Origin: Fodinibius salsisoli
GTDB taxonomy: Bacteria; Bacteroidota; Rhodothermia; Balneolales; Balneolaceae
Direction of reading: 5' to 3'
DNA: 64,000 bases
Assembly (NCBI RefSeq): GCF_026229185.1
Contig: NZ_JAGGJA010000001.1
Coordinates: 558,001 to 622,000, forward strand
Every line of letters begins with the position of its first letter. Position 1 is the stretch's first letter. Below the pieces are notes generated by a model. The model was given only the letters and a program-made list of their open reading frames with translations, did not search any database and was not told the DNA's origin. A program made the translations under genes and the position numbers. Below are positions 8,697 through 17,982 of the stretch, piece after piece.

Positions 8697-9075
8697 AGAG
8701 GGTAAATAACGCGTTCTTCGGTTAAAGTTGATTGGACCAAAGAGGTACATATATATGGCTAAGGCCTTTGGTTAAGCTCTTCTTGACCCACTCCTATCCT
8801 CTCCCTACTGGTAGGGAGAGGGACCTTTGTATCTACTGTATTGCCAACGTGACGTCTCTTCCCCTGCTTGTAGGAGAAGAACAAAGCCTGTCCCGAAAAC
8901 TATCGGGAATGGGGTCAACAATGAAATACTCATAAGGGCCAAATGACTTAATGAGCCATTCCAATTCTAGCTGTATAACGCGTTTAATAACCAATTGGAG
9001 ACTTCAATTATGCTAAAAAATTGATTCAATATTTCTTAGATTGCCGTCAATCTGATTGGAAATTTTAAAGACAGT
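8697..9075. other. gene-free stretch with repeat
   Basis: This 379-bp gap holds copy 4 of the hairpin-rich repeat (8783-8918). The last ~150 bp are AT-rich and should contain the promoter of the following outer-membrane protein gene. A possible 67-residue reading frame across the repeat is not credible, because it runs through the inverted repeats. Confidence 0.5.
8783..8918. repeat. intergenic hairpin-rich repeat, copy 4
   Basis: The outer arms TTGACCC (8783-8789) and GGGTCAA (8912-8918) are perfectly complementary. An 11-bp stem with arms CCTCTCCCTAC/GTAGGGAGAGG lies at 8798-8821, and a 6-bp stem TCCCGA/TCGGGA at 8891-8908. The layout matches copy 5. Confidence 0.65.
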
Positions 9076-11961
9076 ATGCGGACCTATTTACTTTTACTGC
9101 TTTTTTTAGGAACTACATTTGTGGCAGAAGCACAATTCTATCCCACCCAATACCGGCCGCCCAATCAAAACTGGCAGCAGTTGCAGACGCCGCATTTTAA
9201 CATCATCTTTGCAGAAGGGGATGATTCCTCAGCTGTACAAATGGGCCGAATTCTTGAACAACAGTATCCATTGGCGCAACAGCTGGTAGGCGGGGAGCTC
9301 CGGAACTTTCCGGTTATTCTTAACAGTTATAATGACCGTTCTAATGGATTTGTTACGCCCTTTCATTTTCGATCAGAAATAGAGCTGCCGCCCATCAAAG
9401 GGAAAGCTATTAATCCTAAAAGCGGCAATTGGCTGCAGGCTGTTGGTCCCCATGAGCTGGTACACGCCCTGCAGTTCAGCAATCTCGGAGGTATTAATTT
9501 TCCCGCTTTTCTCAGCCTTTTCGGTCCCGATCTGGCTCGATCTTTTCACGGCGCCATTCCATCGGGTATAACAGAGGGGTTAGCAGTGCATCATGAAACA
9601 GAGCAGGTAGCTCCTGAGGGTGGCCGTGGCAACTATCCCTTTTTCACTAACCAGTTTAACTCCGTTCTTGAAAGTCCTCAACGCTGGTCCATGGGACAGA
9701 TGGTGCAGGTGTCATCCAACAGTCGCCCTTTCGACCGCCACTACATCGGTGGCTATGAATTCACTTCCTGGTTGCAAGGTCGCTATGGTCCCAATACTAC
9801 CCGCCAAGCCTTAGATTTCTATATGGATTTTCCCTTCCTGGGGTATGGCATCGCTCTGCGCCACGCGACGGGCAACTGGCCCGGCCAGCTTTACGATGAG
9901 TTTACGGAAGACAAACAACGGCAGTTAAATCAGAGATCCAACTACCAGTCAACGGTACAAACGCTTGACATTCCTCATAAAGGGCGAGAGATCCGACGCC
10001 CCAAATGGCTCTCTGATTCTACCCTCGTCTTTTATGGCTCCTTTTACAATGGCCGACCCGGATTCTACCAATATGACCTCCAAACGGAGTCAATTAACCA
10101 ATTAGTTACTACAAATTCTGTGGGTGATTACCAATATGACCTTTCGCAGGATCGTAAAATCCTGCTTTATAGTTATTATCAGTCCGATCCCATCTATGAT
10201 AATACAGCCACTTCCGAATTGATTGAGTTCCACCTTAATTGCAACGAGAAACATCAGATTACGAGCAGAGGACGTCTTTATGCGCCGGTATATCAGGCCA
10301 ATAAAAAGTTGGCGTTACAAAGTCGACCTGCTTCTTCGGCTCTGGTCTCGGTAAAAGAGGAGGGAGACAATCCATCTATAACTAAAAAGTTTTCTTCCCC
10401 CGATTATGAAATTACGGCAGTGTCTGTTCATCCCGATGATTCTTACTTAGCCATTGTAGCCAATAAAGGAGGTCACCAGGGGTTATGGCTCGTACAGGCT
10501 AATAATATTGATGCCATTGCTAACAGGCCGCCCGACCTTTCCTTCCAAAGAGGCTCTGTTTTCGATCCCGAGTGGCATCCCGACGGCCATAAGTTACTGT
10601 TCAGCAGCAATTTTTCGGGCACCCATCAGCTTTATGAGTATAACCTTGCGCAAGATTCGATTTATCAGCTCACCAACTCCAGGTATAATGCGTTTGAAGG
10701 GGCATACAGCCCAAACGGCTCGCAAATTGCCTTTATTCAACAAGTCAACAATGAGCGGTTGCCGGCCGTCATTAATTTCTCAAAAATAAGGCCAGAACGT
10801 ATAGATACATCACTGTGGAAGCCAACCGGAGCAAAAGTAGCGTTTATGCAGCAGCCGGTTATTTCGGATAGTATGATGGCTGCCTCACAAAGCTGGAAAG
10901 TGGAGTCTTACCGCTCTGGATTTAGCTGGATTAAACCCCGCGTCGTGTTACCGGTGATAGAAGACTTTTCGGCCACGGATTCGTATCGCTGGGGAGTAGA
11001 ACTTCACAGCAACGATGTTTTGCAAAGCCAGGCCTACTCCGCAGAATTTTCTTACCTGGAAGACCGATTCTGGTACGATCTGACCTATCAAAATAAACAG
11101 TTTTTCCCGGGTTTTAAGATCCAGCTCTATAGCGATCCGGATTACTTTAGCTTTGTAGATGATGAACTGAGCTCTCCGTTGACACTCCTTCGCCAGCGCA
11201 GAGATATTGCTTTAAGCATGCCCTTCGATATCCAATTGAATCAGAATATCTATTCTACTTCCTTTTCCTTTGAACCGGAACTCCGATATTCACAGCTTCG
11301 TTTTTTTGAAACGGGCGGAGGGTCCAATGCATCTAACTTTGCCTACAGTACGGTTACAAATCTGACGACACAATTCAACTACCGGCTGCAGCAGAATATC
11401 CGGGACGTACAGCCCAATGCCGGGATTATCCTCTTTTCTGAACTGGAACATTATTGGAAAGCCTCTGATTTGCAACTTCTAACCAGAAACGAAGATATCA
11501 GCCTTTCACTACAACAGCCCACCGCTTTACAGGGAGGGATTTGGGGTTATATCTCTCCTTTTAAACGCTGGAATCAGTCGCTGCGCATAGGTATCGAAGG
11601 ACTCACCCAATCCGGATTGGTATTTGATAATCAAAACCTGGTTTCGGAGGCTTTTTCCGAAGCTGTTTTTATTACTTCCAACAATCTGGTTCGTTTGAGC
11701 AGCCGATACACCATACCACTTACCTATCCAGATGACGGGGGATTTCTGCTCCCTCTCTATTTAAGCAATATCTACCTGGCAGCTTTCTCAGATACGGTAG
11801 CAGATCCTACCAACGCCAACTGGTACCAGCAGTCTCGAACCGTCTTTGGGCTGGAACTTCGCAGCCGATTTAGACTATCAAACTTATCCTTCGATATTGG
11901 TGTTGGGTTTGGATATGAACCTACCCGCAATCTGCATCAATTTTATGTAGGCGGTTTTTAA
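9076..11961 (+). CDS. exported metalloprotease-like, TolB-propeller and barrel protein
   Basis: This 961-residue protein has a Sec signal peptide (about residues 1-20, ending AEA-Q). Residues ~30-290 contain HELVH at 126-130 and ITEGLA with Glu167, the zinc-ligand layout of gluzincin-type (peptidase-MA-like) metalloproteases. Residues ~310-590 hold TolB/PD40-type propeller repeats such as FDPEWHPDGHKLLFSSN. The C-terminal ~330 residues alternate like an outer-membrane beta-barrel and end in Phe. The family is known in Bacteroidota and related phyla as large uncharacterised outer-membrane proteins. I infer a surface or periplasmic peptidase tethered to the outer membrane; activity is unproven. 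A DUF2911 lipoprotein gene follows 52 bp later. Confidence 0.8.
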   Translation: MRTYLLLLLFLGTTFVAEAQFYPTQYRPPNQNWQQLQTPHFNIIFAEGDDSSAVQMGRILEQQYPLAQQLVGGELRNFPVILNSYNDRSNGFVTPFHFRSEIELPPIKGKAINPKSGNWLQAVGPHELVHALQFSNLGGINFPAFLSLFGPDLARSFHGAIPSGITEGLAVHHETEQVAPEGGRGNYPFFTNQFNSVLESPQRWSMGQMVQVSSNSRPFDRHYIGGYEFTSWLQGRYGPNTTRQALDFYMDFPFLGYGIALRHATGNWPGQLYDEFTEDKQRQLNQRSNYQSTVQTLDIPHKGREIRRPKWLSDSTLVFYGSFYNGRPGFYQYDLQTESINQLVTTNSVGDYQYDLSQDRKILLYSYYQSDPIYDNTATSELIEFHLNCNEKHQITSRGRLYAPVYQANKKLALQSRPASSALVSVKEEGDNPSITKKFSSPDYEITAVSVHPDDSYLAIVANKGGHQGLWLVQANNIDAIANRPPDLSFQRGSVFDPEWHPDGHKLLFSSNFSGTHQLYEYNLAQDSIYQLTNSRYNAFEGAYSPNGSQIAFIQQVNNERLPAVINFSKIRPERIDTSLWKPTGAKVAFMQQPVISDSMMAASQSWKVESYRSGFSWIKPRVVLPVIEDFSATDSYRWGVELHSNDVLQSQAYSAEFSYLEDRFWYDLTYQNKQFFPGFKIQLYSDPDYFSFVDDELSSPLTLLRQRRDIALSMPFDIQLNQNIYSTSFSFEPELRYSQLRFFETGGGSNASNFAYSTVTNLTTQFNYRLQQNIRDVQPNAGIILFSELEHYWKASDLQLLTRNEDISLSLQQPTALQGGIWGYISPFKRWNQSLRIGIEGLTQSGLVFDNQNLVSEAFSEAVFITSNNLVRLSSRYTIPLTYPDDGGFLLPLYLSNIYLAAFSDTVADPTNANWYQQSRTVFGLELRSRFRLSNLSFDIGVGFGYEPTRNLHQFYVGGF

Positions 11962-12013
11962 GAGACGTATTTGTTGGTATATTCCAACATTCATCAAAAA
12001 ACATTCTTTTACT

Positions 12014-12622
12014 ATGATATCCTGTTTTAGACTTTCATCAATCCTTTTTCTTGCCATCCTTTTTTTAGTAAGCAGCTGTAGTGAGCCTGAAACTGAAGAA
12101 ATCACTGAAAGCTGGCGTAAAAGTCCTATAGCTATAGCCCGGATACTTCATCAGCCTACGGATACCTATATGAAAATTATCTACGGCCAACCGTATAAAC
12201 GGGGACGTAAAATTTTTGGAGAATTAGTTCCCTATAACGAGGTCTGGCGCACGGGCGCAAATGAGGCAACCGAACTCACAACTACACAGGATATTCTCTG
12301 GGCCGGTAAAAAGCTTAAAGCCGGAACCTATGCTCTTTTCTGTATCCCCAGAGAAAATGATCCCTGGACTATCATCCTAAACAGCCAGCTTGGCCAGTGG
12401 GGAGCCTTCGACTATCAATCCACTGATGATGAACTGCGTGTGGATATTCCTTCAACTAAAACTGAATCTTCTACTGAGGCCTTTACTATCGAATTTGCCA
12501 AGTTAGATGGTGATTCTACACAGGTTGTTATGGGATGGAATAAAACCGAGGTTTCGATCCCCGTACAATTTATAGAATCAGACTCATCAGAAGAGGAGAG
12601 TAGTCCTTTAGAAGAAGATTGA
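12014..12622 (+). CDS. DUF2911-domain lipoprotein
   Basis: This 202-residue protein starts with a lipoprotein signal peptide whose lipobox LVSSC places the modified Cys at residue 22. Residues ~45-180 match the DUF2911 pattern: YGQPYKRGRKIFGELVPY, the WRTGANEATELTT segment, and LKAGTYALFCIP. The C-terminal tail is highly acidic and Ser/Glu-rich. DUF2911 proteins are common in Bacteroidota and have no established function; the domain is an all-beta periplasmic fold. It lies 52 bp after the protease/propeller gene and may be cotranscribed with it. Confidence 0.88.
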   Translation: MISCFRLSSILFLAILFLVSSCSEPETEEITESWRKSPIAIARILHQPTDTYMKIIYGQPYKRGRKIFGELVPYNEVWRTGANEATELTTTQDILWAGKKLKAGTYALFCIPRENDPWTIILNSQLGQWGAFDYQSTDDELRVDIPSTKTESSTEAFTIEFAKLDGDSTQVVMGWNKTEVSIPVQFIESDSSEEESSPLEED

Positions 12623-12720
12623 AGTTAGCTAGTCCTTAGATCAAATCGATAAGTACCCATCGGCTAAAAACACACACCAAGTAGCTAAAAAGTTTCTCGC
12701 TTACTTAATGTCTCCTGCTT

Positions 12721-13071
12721 TTATCCACTTTTACATACTTTTTGGAGTAGTTCTTCCGGCACATCTATTTCAAGTCTGAGCAGGGTAAAGGCATGTGTTT
12801 TTCCCTGGGCATCGAGTTTTAGAGAAACGGTGCCCCCGCCACCCAAGCTGTCATGTAAGACAAAGTTAAGAGCTCCTAAATTAGGTAATTCATAGCGCTC
12901 TACTTTTCCGTCGCAGATATGCTTCATATGCTCTTTTACCACCTCAGCTGTCAACTTTTCTTGTAAGAAGGGATATACGTCCGGGTGACGCGCAATAATA
13001 CCCACATTACTGTTGTTTCCCTTATCACCGCTACGTCCGTGGGCTATCTCTATGAGTCTTACCTTTGCCAT
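12721..13071 (-). CDS. AtuA-like C-terminal (ferredoxin-fold) domain protein
   Basis: This 116-residue cytoplasmic protein matches the small domain found at the C-terminus of AtuA/DUF1446 proteins. The N-terminal motif is IAHGRSGDKGNNSNVGIIAR, and a Gly-rich loop HDSLGGGGTVSL follows. In many genomes this domain is encoded as a separate small gene next to the AtuA-type large protein of acyclic terpene or acyl-CoA catabolism. No such partner is adjacent here, so the partner may lie elsewhere. It converges with the DUF2911 gene. Confidence 0.8.
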   Translation of the reverse strand: MAKVRLIEIAHGRSGDKGNNSNVGIIARHPDVYPFLQEKLTAEVVKEHMKHICDGKVERYELPNLGALNFVLHDSLGGGGTVSLKLDAQGKTHAFTLLRLEIDVPEELLQKVCKSG

Positions 13072-13234
13072 ATCAAAATTGTTTTGAGACAGAGCTATTT
13101 TATTTATTGCTAAGATAGAAGGAACCTTTTTCTACCGCAAACCCAAAAATATCTTCAATCCATAAACGATTTCTTATTGAGATTATTTTTATTTCATCAT
13201 TGATTAATTTAATATAAAGCTAAACTAGTATATT

Positions 13235-13596
13235 ATGAGTTATTTGGACAAAATTACGGACATTTATAATGATATTGCCCAGGGTGAAGTACTCGATGCT
13301 TTGAAAAGTACTATGCCAAAGACGTTGTGATAATTCTTGAAGATGGAACGGAATTGGAGGGCAAGGATACCAACAGAGACCGTGAAAATGAATTCTTTGA
13401 TAGTGTTGAGGCTTTTAACGGTATGGAAATCACTTCCATAACTGCTAACGAAGATAATGCAACCATCGCTGTAGAATGTGTGATGGATGTAACCTTTGAA
13501 GGAGGAAACAGAATGGAACTGGAACAGGTTGCCGTACAGCACTGGCAAGGTGATCTCATTAAAAAAGAACGCTTCTATGCCACACAAAATGGCTAA
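13235..13596 (+). pseudogene. SnoaL-like (NTF2-fold) protein, frameshifted
   Basis: The reading frame from the ATG at 13235 gives MSYLDKITDIYNDIAQGEVL and stops at 13329 after about 31 codons. The frame from 13327 gives the rest of a SnoaL-like domain (IILEDGTELEGKDTNRDREN onward) to the stop at 13596. Adding one T to the GCTTTGAAAAG run near 13299-13306 would restore ...VLDAFEKYYAKDVVIILEDG..., which reads as one continuous NTF2-fold protein of about 120 residues. So this is either a real one-base deletion or a sequencing error at a short homopolymer. Family members are small cone-shaped proteins with varied or unknown ligands. A hairpin terminator follows at 13621. Confidence 0.8.
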
Positions 13597-13620
13597 GCGC
13601 TTCCCATTTATTATTTAAAT

Positions 13621-13653
13621 AAAGCCCTTCTTTGCCAGAGGGGCTTTATTTTT
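13621..13653 (+). terminator. intrinsic terminator after the SnoaL-like gene
   Basis: The arms AAAGCCC (13621-13627) and GGGCTTT (13641-13647), extended inward by further pairs, are followed by ATTTTT. It lies 24 bp after the stop codon. Confidence 0.8.
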
Positions 13654-13862
13654 AGCTCAACATATAATTGCATGCTTAGGTATATAATTCCTATTTTCAG
13701 CCTGCAGTAACTATACTTCGTACATCATAGTATTTCATTTTCTGTTTCCTAAGAAGTTTAGTTATTTGTAATCGGTCGAATTTTTCGACAAATAACGCAA
13801 TATATCGTCCGTCGGGTGCAACAAGCATTTGTAGAATTTTACCTATTAACTAATTATTGAGC

Positions 13863-15113
13863 ATGAATACGCCGAATAGAGTAGTTATCACTGGATTAGG
13901 AGCCCTTTCCCCCATCGGTAACAACGTAGATGACTTTTGGGATAACTTGACTAATGGAGTCAGTGGAGGGCGACGGATTTCGCATTTTGATCCCTCCGAG
14001 TTCCGTACTCATGTTGCCTGTGAGCTCAAAGATTATGATGCAAAAGATCATCTGGATCATAATACTATCCGACGCACCGACCCTTACAGTCAATATGCAC
14101 TGGTCTCTACTCAGGAAGCGGTTGAAGATTCCGGATTAGATTTCGACGAAATGGATCCCTACGACACCGGCGTTATCTGGGGCAGTGGTCAGGGCGGTAT
14201 GGAGACGTTCGAGCAGGAGGTAAGAAACTACGCAGAAAATGATTACTCTCCCCGCTTTAATCCATTTTTCGTGCCCAAGCTTATTATCAATATGGCACCG
14301 GGACTTATTTCCATGAAATATGGACTGATGGGCATCAACTATGCTACCGTTTCAGCCTGTGCTACATCCAATACGGCGATTATGGATGCCCTTAATTACA
14401 TTCGCTGGGGCAAAGCCAAAGTAATGATTACCGGCGGTTCTGAAGCCGGAATTACGGAAGCTTCTTTTGGTGGATTTTCCTCCATGCGGGCGATGTCTCA
14501 ACGCAATGACGATCCCGAGCATGCTTCTCGTCCGTTTGATAAAGAGCGAGATGGCTTTGTAATGGGCGAAGGAGCTGCAACCCTCATCCTGGAGGAATAC
14601 GAACATGCCAAAGCCCGCGGAGCTCATATCTATGGAGAAGTTACCGGCGCGGCTATGACGGCTGATGCCTATCACATGACGGCCACCCATCCGGAAGGCA
14701 AAGGAGCTTCTGTTGCTATGACCCAGGCTTTGGATGATAGTGAGCTGAATACCGAAGACGTTGACTATATTAATACCCACGCCACTTCTACGCCGATGGG
14801 AGACATCAGTGAAACCAAAGCCATTGCCAGCGTGTTTGGCGATCATCTGGATACCCTTTCAGTCAGTGCCACCAAATCAATGACGGGTCACCTCTTGGGG
14901 GCGGCCGGCGCTATCGAAGCTATTGCCAGCATTAAGGCGATTAACAATAATGTTATTCCACCGACTATTAATACGGAAAATATTGATGAAGAAATTCCCG
15001 CCGAACTCGATATTGTGTTGAATGAGGCCCGCGAGCAGGAGGTAAATGTAGCAATGAGCGATACTTTTGGCTTCGGTGGTCATAACGCCATTGTGGTATT
15101 TAAAGGTGTTTAA
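13863..15113 (+). CDS. fabF: beta-ketoacyl-ACP synthase II
   Basis: This 416-residue thiolase-fold condensing enzyme elongates acyl-ACP with malonyl-ACP in fatty-acid synthesis. The active-site Cys is at about residue 166 (VSACATSN), with the two His at ~306 (THATSTPMGD) and ~343 (SMTGHLLGAAG) and the conserved Lys at ~338. The length is normal for FabF. The start is the ATG at 13863; a TTG two codons upstream is unlikely. It is separate from acpP or other fab genes in this window. The protein is cytoplasmic and works as a homodimer. Confidence 0.96.
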   Translation: MNTPNRVVITGLGALSPIGNNVDDFWDNLTNGVSGGRRISHFDPSEFRTHVACELKDYDAKDHLDHNTIRRTDPYSQYALVSTQEAVEDSGLDFDEMDPYDTGVIWGSGQGGMETFEQEVRNYAENDYSPRFNPFFVPKLIINMAPGLISMKYGLMGINYATVSACATSNTAIMDALNYIRWGKAKVMITGGSEAGITEASFGGFSSMRAMSQRNDDPEHASRPFDKERDGFVMGEGAATLILEEYEHAKARGAHIYGEVTGAAMTADAYHMTATHPEGKGASVAMTQALDDSELNTEDVDYINTHATSTPMGDISETKAIASVFGDHLDTLSVSATKSMTGHLLGAAGAIEAIASIKAINNNVIPPTINTENIDEEIPAELDIVLNEAREQEVNVAMSDTFGFGGHNAIVVFKGV

Positions 15114-15225
15114 AGTTTAGTTATTTGTTACCAGTCATTAGACATCTCTTATCATTATTCTAAACTTAAGCGGGAGCTTTAGTTTTTCTACCACAAGTCA
15201 TAAAATATCTGTATTCAATTTTGTC

Positions 15226-15345
15226 ATGACCCTCTTTTTTTCTCCCTACTTCGCAGGGAGAAAAACTTATTGATATAGAATAGGACACTTTATCTGATAA
15301 GGAGTTTCCCTCCCTAATTTTAGGGAGGAACCGAGGGTGGGTCAT
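15226..15345. repeat. intergenic hairpin-rich repeat, copy 5
   Basis: The outer arms ATGACCC (15226-15232) and GGGTCAT (15339-15345) are perfect complements. There are two inner hairpins: TCTCCCT/AGGGAGA at 15241-15261 and CCTCCCTA/TAGGGAGG at 15309-15328. It occupies the gap between fabF and the SelW-like gene. Confidence 0.65.
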
Positions 15346-15373
15346 AAAAATATCATCCTAATAACCAATAACC

Positions 15374-15646
15374 ATGAATAATCGACTCACCATTACCTAC
15401 TGCACGCAGTGCCGGTGGCTGTTCCGTGCCAGCTGGATGGCCCAGGAGCTGCTCACCACTTTTCAGGAGGAGCTGGATGAGGTAGCGCTGCGTCCCGGCA
15501 CGGGCGGTACTTTTGATGTGCATCTTAATGGAGAGCTGATCTTTTCCCGGGCCGAGCAGGGACGCTTTCCCGAGTCCAAGGAACTTAAACAGCTGGTCCG
15601 TGATACGGTAAATCCTGATCGCGATCTGGGCCACAGCGATCGGTAA
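15374..15646 (+). CDS. SelT/SelW/SelH (Rdx)-family protein
   Basis: This 90-residue thioredoxin-like-fold protein belongs to the Rdx/SelW family. It has the CxxC motif near the N-terminus (ITYCTQCRWLFRA), with Cys in place of the selenocysteine found in animal homologues. It also carries the family segment RPGTGGTFDVHLNGELIF and a closing PESKELKQLVRD helix. Bacterial members are small cytoplasmic thiol-redox proteins whose partners are poorly known. The reading frame ends 19 bp before the convergent S41 peptidase gene. Confidence 0.92.
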   Translation: MNNRLTITYCTQCRWLFRASWMAQELLTTFQEELDEVALRPGTGGTFDVHLNGELIFSRAEQGRFPESKELKQLVRDTVNPDRDLGHSDR

Positions 15647-15664
15647 TGATTTATGCCTTGCCTT

Positions 15665-17869
15665 TTAATTGTTTATTATGTCGATTGCCTTATTAAGCAA
15701 TTCATCTTTTCCTTTTCTAATACCTTCGATCGTTGGGTTGACCTTAATATTTGGCTCAATACCAATTCTTTGTGTTGGAGTATCGTCAGGATAATAGACT
15801 CCAACCCCAGAAATTACTGTTTTTAAACCACCTGGAAGCATAATTGTAGAAATATTTCCATCGGCTCCGGCCGTGGTATTTCCAATGATAGTGGTTCTTT
15901 TACCCACTTTAAACGCCATAGCAGTATATTCAGCCTGACTTTGAGTAAATTCATTGACAATGACTACAACTTTTCCATGGTATGCTTGTGAGGATGGGGA
16001 GAGGCTAATGTCTTTTGTAAAAGCAAATTCTCCAGGTGTTTGTACAGATCCGTATGTAAATTTAGCAAAGGGAGTAGAGGATGATACAAAAAAGGAGCCC
16101 AAGGAAAATGGTACAAAAGCAGAAGGATAATTACGGATGTCTATGATAATTCCTTTTGTATCCTTGAAAGTTTTCTTGATTGTTTTTACATCGCTTTGTT
16201 TTATCGATTCAAGGTTGATATAACCGATATTGTCATCTAACATTTTGTGGCTTTTTTGATCTCCTTTTCTATATCGGCTGTAATAGTTCAGGCTATCTTT
16301 TTTATATAATACCAACTCCTTCTTTCTGTTTTTATCCGACGATTTATATTGGATACTGATTTCATCTTTGTCAGATCGCAATAAATCTTGGGACATATTT
16401 CTCAATCTTGCCGCATTATTTGAGGCCGGATAATAGGGTTTAAGGCTGTCAACAATAGCTTCAACCGGCCGGTTATTGATTTGCGTAATGATATCGCCAA
16501 TCTTAAGTCTAGCGACTTCTTTCAATTCGGGATTGTAGTAATCGGTCACTACCAGTTTCTCTTCAATAAATCGTACATGAAAAGGAGGGTAAAAATGACC
16601 TCTTAAATCATTAATTTTATCTGCGCCTCCCCATAAATTGGCGTGTGTATCCTGTACATCACCAATAATTTGAAGGGCAGCTAATTCGTATTTCAACTCA
16701 CTTTTAGCATTAATGAATTTGGGTATATACTCTTTTAAAACCTGATCCCAGTTTTTATCCATTACATTTCTGTAGGGATAAAAATATTCGATCATATTCC
16801 AGTATCGATACAACGCCAACAATCTAAAGCCTTCATCTGGGTAAGGCATATCGGCGTAAGGGTTCTCATGCAGAAACTTCGGCTTACCAGCACTCTGGCC
16901 CATTTTTATGTAAAAATGTTTGCCTTGGTATCTATTATTGAAAATAAAAATTAGTTTTTTCTTTAATCTAGCCCCCATGTTGCTATTCTTAATCCATGAT
17001 AAGTCTGGACTTAAGAACGCATCAGACTTCATTTCAGGACATTGCCTACACTTTTTAACAGTTCCTAATTTGTCTATCCAATTGATTAAAAGCTGATCTC
17101 TTTCCGTGACATTTTGAGTTTCCAGGTATTTGGGTAAAACCCTGAGAAGTTCATAGTCCCAATGATATTTTCCTTTTTGAATAGCTGGATGAGTATACTT
17201 TAAAAGACCCCAAATTTTCCCCAACAAATTTAAATCATTGACTAATTTTTTATCTATTACTGGGAAATCAACCTTCGAACCATTATCAAACTCATTATCT
17301 TTGTTTGCTGGATATACATTTTTTAGCTCTTCTATATTCTTCTCATCTATAATCAATTCAAAATCATCAAACCATGCCTTTCCTTTCCCTGTTAAAATTC
17401 CTCCGAGATATATAGTTTCAGCATTGGCCGGATACTTCAGTGTGATGCTGTACTCTGTCCAAGCCTTTGTGCCCTTGACCCCCTTGTTTTGCATATTATT
17501 AAAGGCTAACGAAGTACCTCCACCATCAATTCGTAATAGTAAACCAGCGAAGCCATCTTTAACGTCTTCGATCTTCATAAAACCTTTGAGCGTAATTGAT
17601 TTGCCGTCAAGGTTCGCTGGAATATTATAGGCTACGCTACCAAAAGAATCACCCGATGAATGAGATATAATTTGGGCTGCGTATTTGCCGGAATGGCTAA
17701 TGGAAGAATCTAACTCCGATGTATAATTCCCCCACTTCAACCATCCTTTCGCTAAATTTCCTTTTCTCCCTTCTTGCTCAAAACTCAAATTGTACTTTTG
17801 ACCAGATTGGGCAGTACAATTAACACTTATAAAAGTTAAGAGTAGGACTAAGAATGTTAATACTCTCAT
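15665..17869 (-). CDS. exported S41-family peptidase
   Basis: This 734-residue protein has a Sec signal peptide (about residues 1-20, with a Cys-Thr-Ala-Gln end that could also be read as a weak lipobox). Residues ~25-185 form a beta-sandwich resembling a carbohydrate-binding module. A helical region follows, with a PDZ-like segment around residues ~440-500 (VARLKIGDIITQINNRPVEA). The C-terminal TSPc domain has the nucleophile region VVIVNEFTQSQAEYTAMAF. The catalytic Lys of CtpA-type enzymes is not obvious, as in tricorn/IRBP-like S41 members. It probably digests peptides in the periplasm or at the surface. Monocistronic. Confidence 0.88.
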   Translation of the reverse strand: MRVLTFLVLLLTFISVNCTAQSGQKYNLSFEQEGRKGNLAKGWLKWGNYTSELDSSISHSGKYAAQIISHSSGDSFGSVAYNIPANLDGKSITLKGFMKIEDVKDGFAGLLLRIDGGGTSLAFNNMQNKGVKGTKAWTEYSITLKYPANAETIYLGGILTGKGKAWFDDFELIIDEKNIEELKNVYPANKDNEFDNGSKVDFPVIDKKLVNDLNLLGKIWGLLKYTHPAIQKGKYHWDYELLRVLPKYLETQNVTERDQLLINWIDKLGTVKKCRQCPEMKSDAFLSPDLSWIKNSNMGARLKKKLIFIFNNRYQGKHFYIKMGQSAGKPKFLHENPYADMPYPDEGFRLLALYRYWNMIEYFYPYRNVMDKNWDQVLKEYIPKFINAKSELKYELAALQIIGDVQDTHANLWGGADKINDLRGHFYPPFHVRFIEEKLVVTDYYNPELKEVARLKIGDIITQINNRPVEAIVDSLKPYYPASNNAARLRNMSQDLLRSDKDEISIQYKSSDKNRKKELVLYKKDSLNYYSRYRKGDQKSHKMLDDNIGYINLESIKQSDVKTIKKTFKDTKGIIIDIRNYPSAFVPFSLGSFFVSSSTPFAKFTYGSVQTPGEFAFTKDISLSPSSQAYHGKVVVIVNEFTQSQAEYTAMAFKVGKRTTIIGNTTAGADGNISTIMLPGGLKTVISGVGVYYPDDTPTQRIGIEPNIKVNPTIEGIRKGKDELLNKAIDIINN

Positions 17870-17982
17870 TATTTTAAGTTCTATGTAAGAAGTAGATGGC
17901 CTTGGGCATTTATATCGAAAGAAATAAGAAAGCGTGTCAATGCATAATATTTCTACTCAACCCCTTTAGCCATAGATTTGTT

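Noticed and set aside
8732-8935. 67-residue plus-strand frame after the SDR gene
   Set aside because: It runs straight through the hairpin repeat copy 4 and has no protein-like pattern.
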